Shown piece after piece: positions 15,254-24,200 of a DNA stretch of 32,674 bases; within the stretch, counting starts at the first letter, position 1; the number at the start of each line of letters is the position of its first letter. The notes below the pieces were generated by a model. That model was not told where the DNA came from, searched no databases, and saw only the letters and a program-made list of their open reading frames with translations. The position numbers and the translations under genes are program-made. The DNA comes from an uncultured Planctomyces sp. (GTDB lineage Bacteria; Planctomycetota; Planctomycetia; Planctomycetales; Planctomycetaceae): positions 1 to 32,674 of the forward strand of contig CALDJX010000310.1 of NCBI GenBank assembly GCA_937899075.1, written 5' to 3'.

Positions 15254-15862
15254 CTAGAGCTTTCGGACGACGCCGACAACAATCCCCAGAACCATCACGT
15301 TCGGCGAATGTACTGCCTTCCGACTCGAAGTCAGAGGCTCAAGCCGCACTCCCTTGGCATCGGTAAAGTACCGGCGAATCATGGCATCACGGCCGTTGAC
15401 GAGTGCCAGAACACTATCGCCATCGCGACAGGTTTCCTGCTTGCGAACGACAACGAAATCGCCGTTCTCAATGCCATCTTTAGAAAACGAATCGTCGCCA
15501 ATCTTCACACAAGCGTGATCGCCGGTTCCGAAAACGTCCATGAAGTCAACGACTTCACCCTCTTTCGCAGCCTTCAGCGGACTACCTGACGAAACGTGCC
15601 CCAACATCGCAATGCTGGTCGCTCGATGAGGTTTGTCTGAAAGCTGGATCGCTCGCGACATGTGGGACTCACGTGAAATCAGCCCCTTCTTTTCGAGCGC
15701 CTTCAAGTGGCACATCACGCCGTTTGGAGATCGAATTCCGAACTCGTTTCCAATTTCTCGAACCGTCGGGCCATACCCACGATTCAAAATCTTGTCCTTC
15801 AGAAACTCAAAAATGTCCCGCTGACGCGGCGTCAACGTCGCTAACTTCGTACTCTCACTCAT
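15254..15862 (-). CDS. lexA: LexA-type SOS repressor with altered self-cleavage residues
   Basis: LexA represses DNA-damage genes and is inactivated by RecA-stimulated self-cleavage. The 202-residue length is normal. Seen: an N-terminal winged helix (LTPRQRDIFEFLKD at 10-23, RSPNGVMCHLKALEKKGLI at 44-62) and a C-terminal S24 peptidase-like domain. Two key sites differ from the textbook protein: the cleavage site is VSSG (Ser92-Gly93) rather than Ala-Gly, and the dyad Lys (Lys156 in E. coli) is Arg163 in AMIRRYF. The nucleophile Ser125 is kept, in DDSF rather than GDSM. The CGC CGG codons for Arg163-Arg164 are clear in the DNA. The repressor may therefore cleave slowly or differently. The ATG at 15862 gives the family N-terminus. 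It stands alone, with stem-loops after it. Confidence 0.9.
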   Translation of the reverse strand: MSESTKLATLTPRQRDIFEFLKDKILNRGYGPTVREIGNEFGIRSPNGVMCHLKALEKKGLISRESHMSRAIQLSDKPHRATSIAMLGHVSSGSPLKAAKEGEVVDFMDVFGTGDHACVKIGDDSFSKDGIENGDFVVVRKQETCRDGDSVLALVNGRDAMIRRYFTDAKGVRLEPLTSSRKAVHSPNVMVLGIVVGVVRKL

Positions 15863-15944
15863 AGCAATGCCCTCGCTTGAGAAAACCGAAAAACTTTGGC
15901 ATCACCAACGCAATACTGACTCGACGACTGCCCTACGGTCGCCG

Positions 15945-15960
15945 TTCCACGTGAATGGAA
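15945..15960. promoter_or_regulatory. Candidate operator TTCCA-N6-TGGAA upstream of lexA
   Basis: TTCCACGTGAATGGAA has 5-bp inverted arms spaced by six bases and lies 83 bases before the lexA start. Size and symmetry fit a LexA dimer site, and lexA genes are usually self-regulated. The sequence matches no LexA box I know, so this is inference. Confidence 0.2.
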
Positions 15961-16135
15961 ACTCAGAACTCGCACTATGGCGGTACCAAAATACAGGTAG
16001 ATCCCGAGGAGGGTACAGAACTCCACGGGTTGGTTCAAGTGTCAAGGTACATCGTCATCATTGGTAACCCTCGCCGCAGCGGGAACTTACGTATCCACCA
16101 ACGAAAGATCGTTTACCTCAAACGTCTCACGAAAC

Positions 16136-16147
16136 AACTTGCAAGTT
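16136..16147. repeat. 12-bp perfect palindrome AACTTGCAAGTT
   Basis: A gapless palindrome 30 bases after the end of the hydrolase gene and about 275 bases upstream of lexA. It could be a regulator site; it is too short for a useful terminator stem. Confidence 0.25.
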
Positions 16148-16176
16148 TGAAGAATTCACAAGTGTGTCTGCAAAGA

Positions 16177-17190
16177 TCAGCGACTAATAGAGGGCGCAAG
16201 CGACGGCGGGACTGCTCGTGACTGCGAGGCAAGCCAGTCGCATGCCGGCATCGGTAGACCTTCGTGCCCACCGCCAAAGATTATCAGTTGAGCTAACCCA
16301 GCCGAATGCTCAAACGCGACGTCCCGTCCGTACGCCTTCCAATCTTTACTCGATGGGGAGTTTGCACTGCTCACTCCTCTTCGGTTCAGAAGGTGGGCGA
16401 TGTCTGCGTCTGAAATCACAGTCGCCTTGCGAGCTCGCGCCACAGCGTTGAACGCGTTTAGCGAGTGCGAGATCGGAACCGAGCCAGTGTACCCGTCGTT
16501 GATCCCCGCGCAGATCTGCAATGGCAAATCGACCGCTCGGTGCATGTGATGGATCGGTGAACGATCTCTGTAGTCGGCATCAATCGTGTCGCTACTTCCG
16601 GGAGCACCTCCGAACGATGAAAGGATCATGCGAGCGTACCGCTGAGGTTTGCCGTCTTTCACATGAAACTCGTACCACGCCGGCAGGTCGCTGATGCCCA
16701 CCCATGCCGAGACCGCCGAGAATCGATCAGGGTGATGCCCTGCCATCAGCATTGCCATATGCCCGCCGCCGGATGTTCCTGCCAGGTAGATCCGTTTGGT
16801 GTCAACCTTGAGCTTCTTCGTCGCGAAATCGACAGCGTCCAGAATGTCCTGCCGAGCACATTTCGAGCCACAGGCCTTTGGCGTCTGATTCACCCCGCGG
16901 AAGTTGGGATGCACGTAAATCCAACCTCGCTCAACAGCCTGAGCGTGCCACTTGGAGTTATCCTGACGGTAGTCACCGCTCCATGAATGCAGAAACACGA
17001 ACAGCGGCGTTGCTTCATCGCGAGCTTTGTCCGGTGCCCAGTAGAGAACCGGTTGCGGCTCTTTGTCGAGTGAACTGACGACTTCGACCTTTGTCAGTTC
17101 CGGCAGCCCTTGAATCGCCTTCGACTGAGCAGACACGGCGACCGGGAGAGCGAGAGCAACGACGATTGCGAGTAATCTCAGAAAAAGCAT
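16177..17190 (-). CDS. Secreted alpha/beta hydrolase of the esterase/prolyl-oligopeptidase type
   Basis: A 337-residue exported hydrolase; the substrate is unknown. Residues 1-21 form a clear signal peptide (hydrophobic run, VSA before the likely cut, then QSK). The mature part has the alpha/beta-hydrolase order: PLFVFLHSWSGDY near 62-74 (oxyanion region), the nucleophile elbow GTSGGG with Ser140, Asp232 in AGINDGYTG and His309 in GGGHEG, a complete Ser-Asp-His triad. The GxSGGG elbow and spacing resemble the S9 peptidase/acetyl-esterase groups. Two Cys at 107 and 111 could form a disulfide. The ATG at 17190 has a GAGG about eight bases upstream. It follows the ExbB-like gene after 55 bases on the same strand and may be the last gene of that unit. 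Confidence 0.85.
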   Translation of the reverse strand: MLFLRLLAIVVALALPVAVSAQSKAIQGLPELTKVEVVSSLDKEPQPVLYWAPDKARDEATPLFVFLHSWSGDYRQDNSKWHAQAVERGWIYVHPNFRGVNQTPKACGSKCARQDILDAVDFATKKLKVDTKRIYLAGTSGGGHMAMLMAGHHPDRFSAVSAWVGISDLPAWYEFHVKDGKPQRYARMILSSFGGAPGSSDTIDADYRDRSPIHHMHRAVDLPLQICAGINDGYTGSVPISHSLNAFNAVARARKATVISDADIAHLLNRRGVSSANSPSSKDWKAYGRDVAFEHSAGLAQLIIFGGGHEGLPMPACDWLASQSRAVPPSLAPSISR

Positions 17191-17245
17191 ACGACGAGCC
17201 TCAGAAATGTCCGACCAGAAGGAATGTGGATCTCATCCAGCGATT

Positions 17246-18184
17246 CTATGAAGACGCTGACTGTTCGGTGCTTCGCTGCAGAGCAAGCTGCAGGGTCACT
17301 GACTCGATCAGGTCAGTCGCCGACTCTTCAATCTCAAGCACGAATCGATTGATCACGCTTGAAAAATAATTGAAGGCCATGAAGGCTGGGATCCCGATGA
17401 TCAAACCAAAAGCCGTTGTCAGAAGCGCGACGCTGATCCCACCTGCGGCGGCCTCAACGATGTTTGTCTCACCCATTCTCGCAACAATCTCTTCGAACGA
17501 AGTCACCATCCCGGCAACCGTCCCGAGAAATCCCAACATCGGTGCCACACTGGAAACAGTCGCCAGCACGGGCAGATGCTTCTCCAGGGCCGCAACGACG
17601 TGAACACCGTAATCGTCCATCGCCTTGACGACCTGCTCCTCAATTTTTGCAGGATCATAATTCAGACGACGGAGCACGAGGAACTTCCGAAGCCCGGCGG
17701 AAAGAATCGCTGGCACTGGCCCCTGCGAACTATCGCAAAGCTGCATTGCTTCTTCGATGCGATCGTCGCGCAGAAGCTGTTGAACGTCGTTCCGAATCGA
17801 TCCCGAATCCGACGTCAGCATCTTGAGGCTGCGGTACCGTTCGATAATCACGCCGGCCGCCAGAATCCCAAGGAACAGGATCGGCCACATGAACAGGCCT
17901 CCCTTGCGGAGAAAGCCGATCGCCCCTGATTGGGAGATCTCGTCCAGCTTGTCAACGAGGCTGGGCTCGCCATCGCTAGCATCTTCGTCAGATGAGCTGA
18001 CATCTCCATCCAGAACAGCTTCGCCCGCGGCATCAGCGGTCGCATTCTCAGCATCACCGTTCGCAGTCGCTGGGCTGGCCGCATTCTCCACGGCAGCTGG
18101 ATTAGCAGTGGCAGAATCTGAGGCCGGAATGCCGGCGTCGGGCGTCTGTCCAAGCAGCAGGGTCAAATAAATGATCGTCGACAT
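17246..18184 (-). CDS. MotA/TolQ/ExbB family proton-channel subunit
   Basis: Members form inner-membrane proton channels that pass the proton-motive force to envelope proteins. From the ATG at 18184 the product has 312 residues; an in-frame TTG at 18223 would add 13. The N-terminus has a short hydrophobic segment (STIIYLTLLLG), followed by an Ala/Asp/Glu-rich linker of about 65 residues. Then come the three family membrane segments at about 97-114, 203-230 and 245-274. TM2 contains GFLGTVAGM and TM3 ALLTTAFGLIIGIPA, with the conserved channel Thr residues. The usual partner ExbD/TolR is not encoded next to it; the following gene is a hydrolase. It lies directly after the giant TPR gene, which suggests that it energises or anchors those exported proteins. 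Confidence 0.88.
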   Translation of the reverse strand: MSTIIYLTLLLGQTPDAGIPASDSATANPAAVENAASPATANGDAENATADAAGEAVLDGDVSSSDEDASDGEPSLVDKLDEISQSGAIGFLRKGGLFMWPILFLGILAAGVIIERYRSLKMLTSDSGSIRNDVQQLLRDDRIEEAMQLCDSSQGPVPAILSAGLRKFLVLRRLNYDPAKIEEQVVKAMDDYGVHVVAALEKHLPVLATVSSVAPMLGFLGTVAGMVTSFEEIVARMGETNIVEAAAGGISVALLTTAFGLIIGIPAFMAFNYFSSVINRFVLEIEESATDLIESVTLQLALQRSTEQSASS

Positions 18185-18249
18185 GAACAGCTCAAAGTTG
18201 AAGGATGAAATAGACGGCGGCAATCACGCAGCAAACGGGCACTGAAGAA

Positions 18250-21200
18250 TCAGTTGTCATTCTCGACGGAGTTCGCTTCGGCTTCAAACTGCCTAAGCAT
18301 CTCGGGCAAAGCCAGACGACCGCGTGCGTACTTGGCAGCATCGCTCGCCGGGAAGTCCCAGCGGCAGCGATTGTAACGGCGGAATGCTTCTCGATCGTTG
18401 TTGGCCATGCGGAAACTTTCACCCGACCAGAACATACTGTCCGCCGCCAGTTCGTCATCCGGGAAGCTCTTCGCAAACAGGTCGAACGACTCACCCGCCG
18501 TGCCGAATTTCTCCGCTTTGTAAAAACACTGTCCGACTCGGAACGCCATCCGCGAAGCGAACTGGTGCCCTTCGAACTTTTCGAGAAACTTCTTTCCTAC
18601 CTCGGCCGCGATCGGAAACTCTTCGTTCTTATAGAAGTGATCGCTGATTCGAATCATCACATTCGCAATCAACGGGCTTCTGGGATACGTCGCGGCCAGA
18701 GTCACGTACGCTTCCAGGGCTTCGTCGAAGTCGCCGGACTCTTCGTGAGCCTGAGCGAGCTTGTACTGAGCATCCGCAGCCAGAGGATGTTCTGGAAACT
18801 GCGAAACAATCTGTTCGTAAGCAGACGTCGCCTCGTCAGTATCGCCCAACTCCTGAGCGAACTGTCCGAGCAGATAAAGAATACGAGGCTGATACTTCGG
18901 ATCGGGAAAGTCTTCAATGACTTCTCGAAGCACACGGCGACCTGCCGCAAGGTCGATCGTTTCTTCTTCTTTACGTCCTAAATTTTTGTGACTCTTGAAG
19001 AGTTCAAAGTAGCTCTCGGCGACGTGGAATTTCGTCTCGACCGCCAGCTTCTCGTTGTTGAATGTTTTACTGAAGGCAGAAATCAAACCGTCCGTCCCAA
19101 TGACAACCGGCAATTGAACGTTGCGTTCAATCTGGCCTTCTTTCGTGCTGGCTGTGGGGTCGAGATATGTCACCGTGATGGTGTCGCCGAAGTAGCATTC
19201 GATGACGGGTTCGGCCATGTCGATGTTACCGGGCTTTGGAGCTTCGTTCGATTTGAGCGTCACAGATCCGGTGAACACTCCGCTGTGAGCCAGCGTCTCG
19301 ACCAGATTGAATTCTTCTTTCTCACCAAACTCCGTCGTGACCGTAACCTTGATCGTGTCACGCTGATCCGACGAATCCTGATCGGCGTCCGTGACCATGA
19401 GGAAAAGTTTTTCACCGACATGCAATCGTTCCACCGGCTCATCGTAATTTCGGTCGAGCGATGCCAGCTCACCGTTTGAGATCAGCCGACCCAATGCGGA
19501 AGGAACGGCTTTCGCTCCTTTGGGAACTCGCTCATCGTGATAGGCCGCCGTGATTCTATCTTTGCCCGACAGGTTGAGAACGGCAACGACCAGCCCTTCA
19601 TCAAGAGCCGACGCCTCAGCATCTTCGTCATCACCTTCCAGCTTGCCTCCGCCAATCAAATCACGAGGCATTTCTGCGGTGACGGGAACGACGACCGGGC
19701 TGCTTTTTGAACCAAGCTGCATCCCAATCTGGCCAATGAACCGCCCCTCTTCCAAGGCGTAATTCTCCGCTTCTTCGCGAGGGATATTCAGAAACGCCGC
19801 AGACACTACACATCGAACATCGACAGTCGCGCCGTCGCTGGTCGTTACTTTGGCAATGACTTCGCTGCGACTGTCGCGAGCCGCGTCCGGGTCAATGACT
19901 TCGATCGTCAGCGGAGCTTCGAAAGCGACATTGGTCACTTCGGTTTCTCCGTCTGGCACTTCGTAAACGAATCTCGGAGGCCGCGCGGAACCTTCACGAG
20001 CAGAAATGATTCGAGACTCAAGAATACGGACCTTCGCTTCCGTCGGGTGACTCACGTAGACGACTGATTCTCGCGGCACGGAATGTCCAGGAAACGTATT
20101 CTGCTCATCCAGATACCGGATATTGACCCGGTCACCGGCGGCGATCACCAGTCGGTCTCCGTCAGCCTTCGCCGCCGTGTCAACTTCTTTCGTGAAGACG
20201 CCCGAGTTCTCCTCGGTCTCTGTTGCCGTCAAAGTGACTGGCTCTCCGTCGTTGACAGAAACCTGAAACTGAAGCTTGTCGAGCGTGACACTCTGGTCCC
20301 GATCGTAATCGGCAATCTCGACAACCAGGCGATCGCCAGGATCAACTCGTTTTATCCGTTTGCGAACTTCAGTCACCGAACCATTGCGATCACCTACAAA
20401 GTCATACGCAATCGGTGCCACGATCCCGTTGAAATAAGTTGCCTGAAGCTGCCCGGCAATCAAACGGCTTCCGCCGGAGTTCGCCTGAGTCACCTCGTCG
20501 GTGTAGGTGGCTCGGACGACGTCGCCGCCAGCGATTTCCAACTGATCATTATCGGAGAGAGCCAGTACATCGGTTGCTGTTGGGATATACGGTTTGGAAA
20601 TGTCGTTGCCGGAAACCTCAACATGGTTCACGGCGACCGCCTCCCCGAGGTACTCGTTAATCACGAAACGAGTAAACCGCACATTGATTGGATCAAATCG
20701 GAACTCCCACGCCTTGTCCGAAAGAATGACTCGTGAGCCCGCGGCCGGTCGCAGTTCAACACTCCGCAGAGCCATCATTCCACCACGCTGAATATCCAGC
20801 GGCCTGATGGCCAGTCTGGCTTTTCCAGCTTTGTTAACGACCACCGTACCAAATCGATCCTGCCGGTACGTTGTCCAGTTTCCGGTGTTGGGGACGGTCG
20901 AGGAAAAACCTTGATCGGCGAATTCAACGCGAAACTGCGACCCGCCGCCCGAGTGCGAAAAGTCCAGCCAGACGTCGTAGACGCCCGGAATTGCGTTTTC
21001 AATTTCCCAGAAGGCGACGTCTGCAAGGTCGGTCCAATTACCGATCGTTTTGACTTTGCTCTGCTCAAGAATTCCGAACTTGTCCGACGTCTTTTCAAAC
21101 TGAACCGACTCCAGATCGAGCATCATCTTCGACGCTTCGGATTGCTTCTCAGGCTGACTCCCGGAATTTTCACCGGCAGCCGCGCCACCGCTCGCAGCCA

Positions 21201-24200
21201 CGACGGATTCGTTGGCTCCAGACAGATCAAAGTCGCCCGACAGAAACGGACTGAGAACAACCCGCTGCCGATTGAGATCAGCCCTGGCGCGCAAGGCGGA
21301 CAGTTCATTTGTGTTACTGAATGAGGCGGCGAAGATAGTCAGGTCATGAGTGCCGGCCTCCAGCCAGACATCGGCCGTTCGATTTCCGGCTCCGACTTCC
21401 ATCTCAAGTCGGTCATTAACGGCAAGTGCTGTGCGATAACCTCGTACAGCAAACCGAACAGCTCCAGCGCGAGGCTGAACGAACTTGCCGAACCAGACAA
21501 CGCTGAAATATTTCGCGCGTCCTTCTTCGTCGTCAGACCTCTTCCAAATCAACTGCCCATCCGACACTTCGCCCTGCGTCAGAGGTTCTCGCTGAGCCAG
21601 ATTCAGCACCTGCTGCCAGCTCGTGAATCGACTTCCGTTCTCTTTGTAGACGCGATACTGCATCGGTCCGTAGCCGACATCGTCAACTCGGGGTGCGTCA
21701 GGAATCTGCGGATGAGCCGCGACCCGATACCAGAATTCGCCGTCGTAGCTGGCCTGAAGTTCGCCTCGCACTGGCTTGTTTTTGTCGGCGTGTGGCGTGT
21801 GAATCCTCACGCGAGAAACCGACTGCAGATTCTTCATATCGACCGTCAGAAGTTTCGGAGTCGCCCCGTCAGGCTCGCTCAACCAGAAGGTCTCTTCTGA
21901 CTTATCGATCGCCATTAACGGGCTGTGATCAATGGCCGTGTCCGACGCCAGAGCCCCCGCAGGCAGCTCGCCCGACTTTGCCGTTCCTTCAAACACGCCG
22001 GAATGCGGCTCAGTTTCCGTCAACGTGACCTGGACCTGATCGCCCGAATCCGCCACAAGTTTCGCGACGACCGTATCCTGAATGTCTGAAAGATCACGGT
22101 CTCCATCTTTGACACGAAGGTAGATCGGGTTTCCGGGTTTGATCTGATTCGCCGGGCGCTGTTGCGACTGGCGAGTGTCACCCAGTTCGCGTTCCCGAGA
22201 TTCACGTTCCAGACGATCGCTGAAAGACTCCTCGGCTTCATCGATAATCTTGCTCGAAGCCACTTCAAACCGAGCGTCCGACGCGATGCGAATTTCGACA
22301 TCAGACAATGGGACGCTCTTGAACTCCGACTTGAACTCGTCCGGATAATCAGACCGAATCACGTCGTTGCCGGTGAGCTGCAGAACTTTGTCGCCTTTGT
22401 TGACCGGCCCAAGTTCGGTGTCGATGTCTGTTCGAAACAAACCTTTACCCGCGCCGCCGCTGGTCAAATAAACGAGTTCTTCATCGCCGCCTGGAATCGT
22501 GCGAACGATGACGGGAATTCGATTATGTCCGCGGCTGATTCCCAGATCGCTGTCCTGCACAACGATCGACAGGGGCATGCCTGGAGCGTGCAACCGCTTG
22601 CTGACTCGACCAAGCCGCCCGACCGTCATCAGCAACTGAAGCTGATCCATGTAGCGTTCTTCGTCGCCGTACACTTCCGACAGATTGAAGAGTGCCTTGT
22701 TGGCAAGTTCGATATTCGGAACTCGTTCCAGCACGGAACGGAAGATATCTCGAGCTTCGTCATTATCGCCGCGTCGATGAGCCAGCATCCCGCGGAGAAA
22801 CTCGGCGCGAACGATGATTTCGGTATCCTGGCTGCCTGCCAGTTTTTCGAAGACTTTCTCGGCCTGGTCGTAGACCTTTTGAGACATGAACGTCTCGCCA
22901 ATCCCGAACTCCGCCTCGACGGCGAACGACGTATCGGCGTACCGATTGATCACGGTCTGATACTCGCTTCGAGCGACGTCGTAGCGTTTGGCTCCGAAGT
23001 AATTCTTCGCGAGCAGAAACTGCATCTGTGCTTTGGTGTCTTCTTCAACCGTCTTCAATTCGCTGTTCTTGACGATCCAGCTTCGGACGATGTCCTCGAC
23101 CTTGTTGTGATTCTCGTCGCCGCTCGCCGCCATCAGGCTGTCACAAACGAAGATCGTCAGATCGATCGGCACTTCTTCGCGATGCTTATCAAACAACGCT
23201 GCATTAGCGAGGTAAGTCTCCATGGCCAGCCGTTCGTCGCCCAGCCGCAGATACAACGCCGCCTGCAACAACGGAGCGACGGGCGAATTCTCGTCGATTG
23301 TCAATCCGACCGTGCCAAGCCGGGTGTAACATTGCCCAACCATCGCGCGCCCGGCTTCTTTCCGAGAGTCCGTGACGCGGGTGATGTTTTCGAGCATCCC
23401 GGTCAGCAGAGTCGCTGCCACGGCGTAGTCGTTTCGCAGCACGGCCTGCTGCGCGAATGGCATCAGGTAATCCCACCGCGTCGAATCCGGATGCACCGTC
23501 CGAGTGACTCGTTGCCAGGCAAGATGTCGCTCCATCGGTGACCGGGCATCGGACGCTTCGGCTTCCAGTAGCACAAGCTGCCCCTGGGACGACGGCCAGT
23601 CGTAGTCGACGTCGCGAATAACCGTCGCGACTTTCAGAATGGCTTCCTGCGGATTTTCTTCATCGGGATTCAACCGGTAATCCTGATGATGACTTCGAAA
23701 ATTGTTGAGCATGTAGTGCAGGCTGTAGATGTCCATATCCCAATTGCGGAATGGACGATCGAGCCGACGCGAGTGCGTTTCCTGCAACGTTTTCGCAAAG
23801 CCATCGAGATCGCCTGACCGAAGCTGAGCATCCGCCAACCAACCGGCATAGCGGCCGTGATAATCGGTATCGAGAGCGAAGAGCTTCTTCGCGAGAACGC
23901 TCTTTTCTTCGGGAGTTTCCATTCTTTGAAGAAGCCGCGAAGAAGATTCGCGAGCTTCGTAGTGACTGGCTCCGGCATCAACGACCGTTCGCCAGACTGC
24001 AACCGCTTCTTCTTCAAGTTCGCGCCGCTGCAACGCGTCGCCAAGCCCGGTCCAGTACTGAAAATCCGGGCGATACTTCGCGTGTGTTTTCCGGGCGTAA
24101 TCAACAGCCTTGCGAGCCAGGTCGGCATCTTCATTCTTGTCGGCGGCAATCGAGATGCGCCGCCAGACGTCCGGGTAGCTGCGATCCGGCTCGAACGACA

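Larger units (their letters stand above)
15863..16176. other. 314-base region upstream of lexA
   Basis: It should contain the lexA promoter. Two + strand frames of 66 and 88 codons occur but read like chance sequence. Two perfect palindromic elements are visible and listed separately (15945-15960, 16136-16147). I find neither the E. coli-type CTGT-N8-ACAG box nor the Gram-positive GAAC-N4-GTTC box. Confidence 0.4.

Noticed and set aside
14648-15589. 313-codon + strand frame spanning the pgi-lexA gap
   Set aside because: Overlaps two solid genes antisense at both ends, is Arg/Ser-rich and crosses two hairpins.
15867-16221. Two small + strand frames (66 and 88 codons) upstream of lexA, considered as a divergent regulator or toxin-antitoxin gene
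   Set aside because: Neither has a ribosome site or a recognisable fold, and the second runs into the end of the hydrolase gene.
22162-23541. 459-codon + strand frame opposite the giant TPR gene
   Set aside because: The - strand reading has signal peptide, TPR and beta modules in one unbroken frame; the + frame has no recognisable feature.
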